Positions 5,350 through 11,373 of a stretch of 14,993 bases of DNA are shown in pieces (position 1 is the first letter of the stretch; every line of letters begins with the position of its first letter). The notes under the pieces were generated by a model. That model made no database searches. It saw only the letters and a program-made list of their open reading frames with translations, and was not told where the DNA came from. The stretch lies in NCBI GenBank assembly GCA_964525625.1, contig CAZGKY010000046.1, forward strand, positions 1 through 14,993, given 5' to 3'. The position numbers were made by a program, and so were the translations under genes. Source of the DNA: Stramentimicrobium sp964525625. GTDB taxonomy: Bacteria > Atribacterota > Phoenicimicrobiia > Phoenicimicrobiales > Stramentimicrobiaceae.

Positions 5350-7560
5350 CTATNNNNNNNNNNNNNNNNNNNNNNNNNNNNNNNNNNNNNNNNNNNNNNN
5401 NNNNNNNNNNNNNNNNNNNNNNNNNNNNNNNNNNNNNNNNNNNNNNNNNNNNNCAATCTGCTGGAGTAAGCTTCTTGCCTGCTCAGCCTCTGCACTGTCG
5501 GGAGCTATTTCAACTACTTTTTTTAGTTCCTTTAGCGCTTCCTCCTCTCTATTTTGATTTAATAGGGCCACTGATAATCCTAAATGGGGAAAAACTTCTT
5601 TCTCATCAATCTTTAAGGCATCCCGAAAAGTATATTCAGCCTCTTTATATTTTTTCTTTTGCAGATAAAGTTTTCCCAAATCAGAATAGAGAGGAACCAT
5701 ATCTATTTTCTTTGCCTGATACAAAATTGCCTGCTCTAATTTTGGAATTGCCTTATCAATTAACCCTTTTCTGATATAAAGATAAGCCAGTTTCTCTGGT
5801 AAATCTGGGTGATCAATATATAGGGCTGCTTTCTCAAAATATTCTATGGCCATGGTATTGAGTTCCCTCATTGCTAAAATTTGCCCTATATTAAAATAAG
5901 CCATTCCAAAATAAGGATTCCACTTTAAAGCTGCCTCATAATGCTTAATTGCTTTATTAAAATCCTCCTTCTGTATATTTTGGAAAGCATAGAACTCCTG
6001 TACTTCAGCCATAAAAGGTCTTATGATTAAAATTCCTATGACCAAAGTTAATACAATTATTAATAAATATAATAAATATCTAAATTTTACCAGAGGGGCT
6101 AGCATCTTGAAAATATCTTTTCGATATTTTTGCTCAGTAACCTCTTTTTTCTTTTTAATTAGTAAATTATCTTTATCTTGATTTATATCTTGTTCTTCCG
6201 CATAACTTTGCTGTGTTACAAAAACAATGGTAAGAGCTATTATTAACCAAAATAATGAAACACTGGCTGGTAAATGTAGAGGAAACCCGAAGAGTGCGTC
6301 TACCAGCACAGCTAACACTGCTCCCATCAATCCAATGATTAAAGCTGGTACCTCTTGTTTTTTCCTCTTTTCTCTTTTCAAATAAGCAAGGGAATATTGA
6401 TAATATCTTATAATAATCCAGATAAATATCATTAAGCCCCCAATCCCCAGTTCAGCCCATAACTGTAAATATTCATTATGGGCATGAGTAGCAATTCCAT
6501 AGGGATATAATGAACGGTTATCATCCTGGGCAAAAAATTGAGCCTGATATCTTAATGAGTTATAGGGATAGGCTCCCAGACCTGAACCACGTACAGGATT
6601 ATCTCTAATCATAAGCCAGGTAAATTTCCAGGTGGCTATTCTTCTGGCTAAAGAGGTGTCCTCAGCTAATCGGCCTAGGGAAATCCTTGTTTTAATCTGA
6701 TAAATAGTGGACCCCTTTTCGTTTAAGGGGTTGGGAATAAAAACTATTAATGTAATTCCTATCAAAAGTATTGATAAAAATAATACTGTTTTACGATACT
6801 TTCTGAAAAAATCTTTTCCTTCCCAGAATAATAAAATAGAAAACATAAAAATTAAGGCAAGAGCAAATCCAAGATAAGAACCTCGGGTAAAGGTAAAAAG
6901 TAGTGCACTGCCCATGGCAATAATTCCTAAAAATAGTAATACCTTCAATAGTTTATTACGAGCTGAAAAGAATAAAGGTACACTAATGGTAAGAGGAATA
7001 ATTATATATTCAGCAAAATAATTTACATTACCAAATAGACCAAAAACCTTATTACGACCAACATTGGCTTTCCAGAAGGAAAAATCTATTCCCAGGTATT
7101 GAAATATTCCATATATACCCAATAAAAAACCTGCTATTAAAACTGCTCCAATAATACTATAAAGCTGTTTTGGACCTTCAATATTGTTAACTGTGATAAA
7201 AAAAAGGATCGGACCAGCTAAAAATAACGGTATTTTAAGTAAACTTTGCGATGGATTAACTGACCAGAATAGTGAAAGCAAACAAATTAAGATATAACAT
7301 AAAAGTGGCATATTTAAAGGTGTGGAGATAATTTTAAATATACCCTCCTCAGTTAACCTCAGTGCCCAAATTGCTAGAGATATTAAAACTAAAAGTTGAT
7401 AAGCCAATTCTTTGGGGGGATTAAAAATCCTGATTAAATAGGGGTAAAAAACAATTGGTGTTAATATAACCAAAGCAATAATTGATAATCCAATTAAGTT
7501 AGCATAATTTAACAAATTATTATTAATTATATTTTGTATTTTATTTTTTTCTTGATCCAT
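5350..7560 (-). CDS. O-antigen ligase/polymerase-family membrane protein fused to C-terminal TPRs (C-terminus disrupted by gap)
   Basis: Polytopic inner-membrane protein of the Wzy_C/WaaL-like family, which joins or polymerises lipid-linked glycans outside the membrane. About ten to twelve hydrophobic helices span residues 20-450. Family motifs seen are F-T-R-G-S-Y-L-G-F (223-231), R-I-A-T-W-K ... N-P-V-R-G-S-G-L-G-A-Y (307-331) and a large extracytoplasmic loop with H359-A-H361-N-E-Y-L-Q before L-G-I-G-G-L. A charged segment (455-490) and a final helix (about 492-515) precede about five TPRs (521-702), with P-Y-F-G-M-A-Y-F-N-I-G-Q and A-E-Y-T-F-R-D-A-L. Sequence is reliable down to 5454. The assembled frame stops at 5350 only because of 100 N. 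Closing the 55-bp overlap gives 35 further residues ending at a TAA (5192-5194), 737 residues in total, with a repeat-encoded tail. The ATG has only a weak GAGAT ribosome site. Whether it ligates O-antigen, another glycan, or glycosylates proteins cannot be decided from sequence. Confidence 0.88.
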   Translation of the reverse strand: MDQEKNKIQNIINNNLLNYANLIGLSIIALVILTPIVFYPYLIRIFNPPKELAYQLLVLISLAIWALRLTEEGIFKIISTPLNMPLLCYILICLLSLFWSVNPSQSLLKIPLFLAGPILFFITVNNIEGPKQLYSIIGAVLIAGFLLGIYGIFQYLGIDFSFWKANVGRNKVFGLFGNVNYFAEYIIIPLTISVPLFFSARNKLLKVLLFLGIIAMGSALLFTFTRGSYLGFALALIFMFSILLFWEGKDFFRKYRKTVLFLSILLIGITLIVFIPNPLNEKGSTIYQIKTRISLGRLAEDTSLARRIATWKFTWLMIRDNPVRGSGLGAYPYNSLRYQAQFFAQDDNRSLYPYGIATHAHNEYLQLWAELGIGGLMIFIWIIIRYYQYSLAYLKREKRKKQEVPALIIGLMGAVLAVLVDALFGFPLHLPASVSLFWLIIALTIVFVTQQSYAEEQDINQDKDNLLIKKKKEVTEQKYRKDIFKMLAPLVKFRYLLYLLIIVLTLVIGILIIRPFMAEVQEFYAFQNIQKEDFNKAIKHYEAALKWNPYFGMAYFNIGQILAMRELNTMAIEYFEKAALYIDHPDLPEKLAYLYIRKGLIDKAIPKLEQAILYQAKKIDMVPLYSDLGKLYLQKKKYKEAEYTFRDALKIDEKEVFPHLGLSVALLNQNREEEALKELKKVVEIAPDSAEAEQARSLLQQIXXXXXXXXXXXXXXXXXXXXXXXXXXXXXXXXXX
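5354..5453. other. assembly gap (100 N) flanked by a 55-bp identical overlap
   Basis: Exactly 100 N. The 55 bases 5299-5353 are identical to 5454-5508. A 100-N block is the usual placeholder for unknown gap length, and an exact 55-base end overlap is what a de Bruijn assembler at k = 55 would leave at a graph branch. The simplest reading is that the contig ends overlap and no sequence is missing. Confidence 0.85.
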
Positions 7561-7652
7561 TATTCATCAATCTCTTTTTGAATTATCATCTGAAATTAAA
7601 TTACTGGTGAACACCTGAAAACCTTCTCTGATTACTTGTTCGGTTAAAGCAA

Positions 7653-7693
7653 AATAGCAAAAGGGACTAACACGTTAAGTCCCTTTTGCTATT
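7653..7693 (-). terminator. strong intrinsic, probably bidirectional terminator
   Basis: A perfect 16-bp stem pairs 7653-7668 (AATAGCAAAAGGGACT) with 7678-7693 around a 9-nt loop. It lies 52 bp beyond the stop of the Cys-rich lipoprotein gene and 93 bp before the O-antigen ligase start. On the minus strand the stem is followed by TTGCTTTA; on the plus strand by GCTTTTT. It implies that the ligase gene has its own promoter or depends on read-through. Confidence 0.75.
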
Positions 7694-7744
7694 GCTTTTT
7701 GAAAGTGATTTCAAACTGCTATTTTAAGCTGTCATTATACTATA

Positions 7745-8713
7745 TTATTCTACTTCCCAGTCACAAATTCCAGTTATGCTTACCGGAATCCTTTCAGTTC
7801 TCTTTTTGACAGAATCCCAATCTACCTCTGCACCATTGAAACTCACCACTTCATCAGTGTCTAAACAGACTGTCCAGGTTTGTGTCTCAATAGCGTTACC
7901 TACCAGGTCAGCCATTTCAAAGGTGATGGTGTAGCAAACATTCTCTTCTTCATCATCGGAGTAGAGCAGGCAGGTACAGCCGCTTTCACCCTCTACCGGG
8001 CAGCCGGTTCCACTAATAACCTCACAGGGATCTGCACAGATATTACCAGGAATAATGGTTATAGTCCAAGGGCCTACTCCAGTGCAAGCATCATCACAGC
8101 AGTCTTCCACTTCACAGGTGGTCTCAAGGAGGCTGCTCCACTCCATACGGACAGCAGCACTTTCACCACAGGGGTCACAGGGATCGCCGCAATCAACAAA
8201 TCTGACGCTCAGGTCAACCTCAGGAGCTGCTGAGTCTACGATTACCGGGAAGGCATAGTAGCACCAGTCACATTCCCCTACCTCTACCTCAATAATCTGG
8301 GCACAGCAGTCGGAGCAGCCGGGGTAGCAGGGGTTTCCATCTAGATAATCATCACAGCAACCAAAGAATCCCGAACCAGTCCAGACCTTGCGTTCAGCAT
8401 CAGGGAAGAGAATAACATATTGGCCACCATTCATTTTTTCTTTGCTGTAGTCACCGGTACAAGAATACAAATATACACTGGCATAACCGGCAACTGGGGC
8501 TGAGAAAGTGACAGTGATGTCATGGACACCACCTTTGACATAGGTCACACCATTTATTTCAATGGCTCCGTCAACCTCTACGGTAACATATTCTCCTTCT
8601 CCTTCTCCTTCACCTTCGCCTTCTCCTTCACCTTCAGAGGGGATGAGAGAACAACCAGCAAAGATAAAGGCTGCTAAAGTGGCAATAAGTAAGAGTACTA
8701 ACAATTTCTTCAT
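7745..8713 (-). CDS. cysteine-rich lipoprotein with Glu-Gly linker, function unknown
   Basis: A 322-residue predicted lipoprotein. The signal is M-K-K-L-L-V-L-L with lipobox F-A-G-C (Cys21). Residues 27-41 are a strict Glu-Gly alternation. The mature part is acidic and has about 24 further cysteines, often in pairs or C-x-x-C groups: G-C-C-D, C-Y-P-G-C-S-D-C-C, C-D-W-C, C-G-D-P-C-D-P-C, C-C-D-D-A-C, C-T-C. No C-x-x-C-H haem motif is present, and almost no His, so it is not a c-type cytochrome. Beta-strand patterns (H-D-I-T-V-T-F-S-A-P-V; T-I-T-F-E-M-A-D-L-V-G-N-A) suggest Ig-like folds braced by disulfides or binding metal. The interior looks richer in G+C than neighbouring genes, which could mean high expression or a different history. 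AAAGGAG lies 8 nt before the ATG. A strong promoter and long structured leader upstream and a strong terminator downstream indicate a monocistronic, well-expressed transcript. Confidence 0.85.
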   Translation of the reverse strand: MKKLLVLLLIATLAAFIFAGCSLIPSEGEGEGEGEGEGEGEYVTVEVDGAIEINGVTYVKGGVHDITVTFSAPVAGYASVYLYSCTGDYSKEKMNGGQYVILFPDAERKVWTGSGFFGCCDDYLDGNPCYPGCSDCCAQIIEVEVGECDWCYYAFPVIVDSAAPEVDLSVRFVDCGDPCDPCGESAAVRMEWSSLLETTCEVEDCCDDACTGVGPWTITIIPGNICADPCEVISGTGCPVEGESGCTCLLYSDDEEENVCYTITFEMADLVGNAIETQTWTVCLDTDEVVSFNGAEVDWDSVKKRTERIPVSITGICDWEVE

Positions 8714-8912
8714 TAAGAATTCTCCTTTCCTGTTTCTTAAATTATTCTATTTTTTCCATGGATTTATATTGAGAAATTAATTAATTTCTCTATTTCTTTC
8801 TCTGGCATCTTGAGCTCTTTAACTGTAATTGGAAGTTAATAATATATTTTACAGATAAATATACCGTATGTCGACCTCATACGGGCTAAGAAACCAGCCT
8901 TTATAGACAATC
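8714..8912 (-). promoter_or_regulatory. structured 5' leader (about 200 nt) of the Cys-rich lipoprotein
   Basis: Between the predicted start site (about 8912) and the ATG, the transcript can form GGCU/AGCC with an 8-nt loop (8899-8884), then CCGUAUG/CAUACGG with a 7-nt loop (8884-8864; one shared base). Further down is a perfect 20-bp palindrome (8771-8790, GAGAAATTAA and its complement). I do not recognise a known riboswitch class. It may be an mRNA-stabilising or regulatory leader. Confidence 0.45.
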
Positions 8913-8919
8913 ATTATAG

Positions 8920-8948
8920 TTTATAATACATAATTCAGTAAAAGTCAA
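8920..8948 (-). promoter_or_regulatory. strong sigma-A-type promoter for the Cys-rich lipoprotein gene
   Basis: On the minus strand TTGACT (8943-8948) and TATAAA (8920-8925) are separated by 17 bp, near consensus. The -35 abuts a 12-bp palindrome, AAGCGATCGCTT (8947-8958). A heptamer tract (8965-8999) and the composite repeat lie just upstream of it. Confidence 0.6.
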
Positions 8949-8964
8949 GCGATCGCTTCGCTCT

Positions 8965-8999
8965 AGTCGTTAGTATCTAGTATACAGTATATAGTCAAA
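8965..8999 (+). repeat. heptamer tract AGTCGTT/AGTATNN, five units
   Basis: Units in exact 7-bp register: AGTCGTT, AGTATCT, AGTATAC, AGTATAT, AGTCAAA. They end 20 bp before hairpin A6 and begin 17 bp beyond the -35 of the Cys-rich lipoprotein promoter. Confidence 0.7.
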
Positions 9000-9019
9000 T
9001 ATCTTTGGGGTAGAAGTGG

Positions 9020-9363
9020 ATGAGATTGCTTCGTCGCTACGCTCCTCGCAATGACAAAAAAGGAAAGTGCCTCGCAATGACAAATTAGTCGTTAGTCATT
9101 AGTATTTAGTCGTTAGTCGATAGTCATTGGTATTTGGTATGGCATCTTGTGTATTGTATGTATTGCGTAATTAATTTAGGTATATCAGTATAGCGTATAC
9201 CCGTATAACATTGTTAGTTTTTAGTCGTTGGTATTTAATAATTCGTGGCGCACGAATTAAGTCTACCTATAGTTTAAAAAAGTTCAACTAAAAACCATAA
9301 ACCAAAAACAATAAACTTCATAGTCATTGCGAAACTGGCTTTAGCCAGTCGTGGCAATCTCAT
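9020..9363. repeat. composite repeat unit 2 (344 bp), bounded by inverted hairpins A6 and A7
   Basis: Hairpin A6 in minus orientation (9020-9055, ATGAGATTGC to GCAATGAC) is followed by a truncated second edge (9071-9081). Seven heptamers come next in register (9087-9135: AGTCGTT, AGTCATT, AGTATTT, AGTCGTT, AGTCGAT, AGTCATT, GGTATTT). A TATA-rich linker leads to AGTCGTT, GGTATTT (9223-9236). The block at 9242-9256 contains a perfect TTCGTG-GCG-CACGAA hairpin where units at 3021 and 3496 have CGTGGTGTGTG. Then ACTAAAA, ACCATAA, ACCAAAA, ACAATAA, ACTTCAT (9287-9321) lead into hairpin A7 (9323-9363), stem ACTGGCT/AGCCAGT (9334-9340, 9343-9349). A7 ends 44 bp beyond the stop of the 336-residue gene. 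Internal order matches 3289-3616. Confidence 0.8.
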
Positions 9364-9406
9364 ACTGTTATTACTATGAACTCTATTTTATTGTCAATGT
9401 TCAGTA

Positions 9407-10417
9407 TTAATTAAGTGGTGAAGAACCACTCTCACTGTCTGTTTTATTATCCCCATCTGAAGAAATGGGGGAAGTACCTGTTTCACCGGAAGGAATGGTA
9501 GAACCAGAGCCACTTATTGGACTTCCTGATGATGATGGTAAACCAGGGATAGAGGAACTATCAGTACCCTGCACACTAACATTCCGCTGTATCGAGCTAG
9601 TGGATACCTGCACTGCTATTGCTGATATGATAAGCTCCTGAATATTTATACAAATATTCTCCAAACTGCTTTCGCTACTTAGGGCTTGATTAAATATTGC
9701 CTCTATCTTATCACTGTCTATTCCCAGTTCGGTCGCTTTCAAGCCCAGATTAGCCAATTCTTTAGTAACCTCTTCTACCTCTGACCATTCTTTTCCCTGT
9801 TCACTGCTTATTTGTAAGATCTGCGCCAGAACACTGGGGGGAATACCATTGGTTAGTGAATCAGCTAATATATCAATCATCTCTTCCGGTTGACCATTCT
9901 CAATTTGAATTTCAGCAAGCAATTCTTGAGCAATCTTCATATTTTCTGATTTCTGGTTAAGTACATTAATAATCAATCGCCCTTCCACTTTTTTAGCCAG
10001 TCCTTCTTTTATCTTATTAAGAAGAGGTTTTTCGGAAATACCTTCATTCTTTGCTGTAATAACCGTATCCAGAAATTTTTTAATATTATAGGGGTCTACT
10101 TCATTTTGTACACTGCTCTTAATAATGGAAAGCGTGTCTTCAGCAGAAATACCTTCCTTGAGAGCTTCCTGAACAGTATTGAGAATCATCCTTTTCTGGA
10201 AGTCGCTGTAAGGTGAGCTGGTCAGGTACTGTTCTAATTGGCTGATATTGTTATTATTATCTTCAGATGGAATTGCGAAAATAGGTAAGGAGGTACAAAA
10301 CAGGAAAATTATAGCAATAACAATAAGAGACCAGAGTAATGGAAATAAGACTTTACTCTTTGTGCACTCTCTTTTTATTTTCTTTTCCCTTTCCCTTCTA
10401 CCTGTTATCTTTCCCAT
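9407..10417 (-). CDS. membrane-anchored helical protein with Ser/Gly-rich tail, unrecognised family
   Basis: A 336-residue protein I do not recognise. A strongly basic N-terminus (residues 1-22) precedes one hydrophobic helix (about 23-48) ending near S-L-P-I-F-A-I-P, either an uncleaved anchor or a long signal peptide. Residues 58-265 look fully helical, with loose repeats of about 35-45 residues marked by E-G-I-S, N-G-I-P and L-G-I-D turns: E-A-L-K-E-G-I-S-A-E-D-T, T-A-K-N-E-G-I-S-E-K-P, S-L-T-N-G-I-P-P-S-V. Residues 275-336 are low complexity, rich in Ser, Gly, Pro and Asp, like a wall-spanning or disordered tail. No catalytic motif is visible. It follows the sigma/anti-sigma pair by 173 bp on the same strand, which suggests an associated extracytoplasmic function. 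The ATG has only a weak AGGT site. Hairpin A7 lies 44 bp beyond the stop. Confidence 0.8.
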   Translation of the reverse strand: MGKITGRREREKKIKRECTKSKVLFPLLWSLIVIAIIFLFCTSLPIFAIPSEDNNNNISQLEQYLTSSPYSDFQKRMILNTVQEALKEGISAEDTLSIIKSSVQNEVDPYNIKKFLDTVITAKNEGISEKPLLNKIKEGLAKKVEGRLIINVLNQKSENMKIAQELLAEIQIENGQPEEMIDILADSLTNGIPPSVLAQILQISSEQGKEWSEVEEVTKELANLGLKATELGIDSDKIEAIFNQALSSESSLENICINIQELIISAIAVQVSTSSIQRNVSVQGTDSSSIPGLPSSSGSPISGSGSTIPSGETGTSPISSDGDNKTDSESGSSPLN

Positions 10418-10443
10418 TTTCTAACCTACTTTTTTATCATTAA

Positions 10444-10522
10444 AGTTAATGGTTTATAGTTTATGTTTTATAGTTTTATAGTTTTTAGTTTTTAGTTTTA
10501 AGGATTAAGGATTATAGTATTT
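10444..10522 (+). repeat. heptamer tract AGTTTTT/AGTTTAT, about eleven units
   Basis: Mostly 7-bp register: AGTTAAT, GGTTTAT, AGTTTAT, GTTTTAT, an 8-bp AGTTTTAT, AGTTTTT, AGTTTTT, AGTTTTA, AGGATTA, AGGATTA, then AGTATTT. It occupies the spacer between the anti-sigma gene and the 336-residue gene, with no A-type hairpin beside it. On the coding strand it reads as AACT/AAAACT-rich RNA. Confidence 0.7.
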
Positions 10523-10590
10523 GATATATAATTACAATTATAGATTATTACGATATATGATATACTTTATAATTATAATAAATACTTAAA

Positions 10591-11268
10591 CTATTTAGTA
10601 CTAATTTCAAGAACCGCATTCTTATTGCCAAAACCGTCACTAACATAACGGTAGGCATTCGGATCTGGTACCCACTTCTGTCCATCAATAATAAACATAT
10701 ACTCATAACGTCCTGGTTCCAACTTCAGAGTAACTGTCCAGATTCCATCATTATTATCATCAGTCAGAAGATGCCGGTTAGGATCCCAGTCATTAAAATC
10801 ACCTACCAGAGCTATACTATGCACCTGACTGGCATCAGCCCGCATAGAAAAGGTAATCTCAGCCATATTATTGGGGTAATACTGTTCAACAGGAGAAAAG
10901 AACATATTATAACCAAGAAAAGCAGCAACCAGTATCATTCCTAATACGGCTACCCAGCGTAGTGATATACGGGGTATAGTAAGAATTTGATGTGCTCTAC
11001 CCCACCAACTCTGTACTATAACGGAATCTTTCTGAGTAATTTTGCACATAACCCTATCCGTAAAATCAGGTGATAATTGTTCTTCTGGTAAAGATAAAGA
11101 TAGGGAGTCTAATTCCTGAAAGAGTTCTTGCCAGGATTGTAATTCTTTTTGACAGTCAGAACAGGAATGAAGATGTTCTTCTATCTCAGCTCGCTCCGCT
11201 GCAGAAAGCTTTCCCTCCAGATAATCCTCTATATATTCTTGAATATTCTGACATTGACTGTTTTTCAT
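10591..11268 (-). CDS. transmembrane anti-sigma factor with extracytoplasmic CBM48-type glycan-binding domain
   Basis: A 225-residue protein with three parts. Residues 1-55 are a zf-HC2 anti-sigma domain: Cys6, then H32-x3-C36-x2-C39 inside E-I-E-E-H-L-H-S-C-S-D-C-Q, which in the family binds zinc and holds an ECF sigma factor. Residues 104-124 form a single membrane helix. Residues 136-225 are a complete early-set/AMPK-glycogen-binding (CBM48-like) domain. It has V-x-L-V-G-D-F-N-D-W-D-P (Trp161), D-G-I-W-T-V-T-L (Trp177), P-G-R-Y-E-Y-M-F-I-I-D-G and K-W-V-P-D-P-N-A (Trp199). Topology puts the sugar-binding part outside the membrane. It lies 105 bp after the sigma gene, its likely partner. 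The ATG is preceded by AAGGA at a long spacing. Inference: an extracellular or periplasmic glycan, possibly an alpha-glucan, controls release of the sigma factor. No protease-site or other signalling domain is obvious. Confidence 0.9.
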   Translation of the reverse strand: MKNSQCQNIQEYIEDYLEGKLSAAERAEIEEHLHSCSDCQKELQSWQELFQELDSLSLSLPEEQLSPDFTDRVMCKITQKDSVIVQSWWGRAHQILTIPRISLRWVAVLGMILVAAFLGYNMFFSPVEQYYPNNMAEITFSMRADASQVHSIALVGDFNDWDPNRHLLTDDNNDGIWTVTLKLEPGRYEYMFIIDGQKWVPDPNAYRYVSDGFGNKNAVLEISTK

Positions 11269-11373
11269 TCTAAAATTGTTCCTTATTTTTTTATCTTTCT
11301 AATTAATAATACGTAAAAGGATGAAAAATGTTACATAACTGAGGGAGGAATTTTATTTTTTTCTAATAAATTT

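Noticed and set aside
5218..5774. Plus-strand open frames on both sides of the N gap
   Set aside because: They are antisense to the O-antigen ligase/TPR gene and share residues only because the 55-bp overlap is duplicated.
7745..8713. Multihaem cytochrome identity for the Cys-rich protein
   Set aside because: No C-x-x-C-H motif exists and histidine is nearly absent.
8864..8899. Known riboswitch (c-di-GMP, fluoride, preQ1) in the leader
   Set aside because: I could not match the conserved core nucleotides of any of these classes; only generic hairpins are visible.
8947..8958. HIP1-type GCGATCGC site as a cyanobacterial signature
   Set aside because: Only one occurrence in 15 kb; HIP1-bearing genomes have many. 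It is probably a chance or repeat-derived palindrome.
3103..9363. CRISPR array
   Set aside because: Repeats are few, in both orientations, irregularly spaced and without unique spacers; no cas genes are present.
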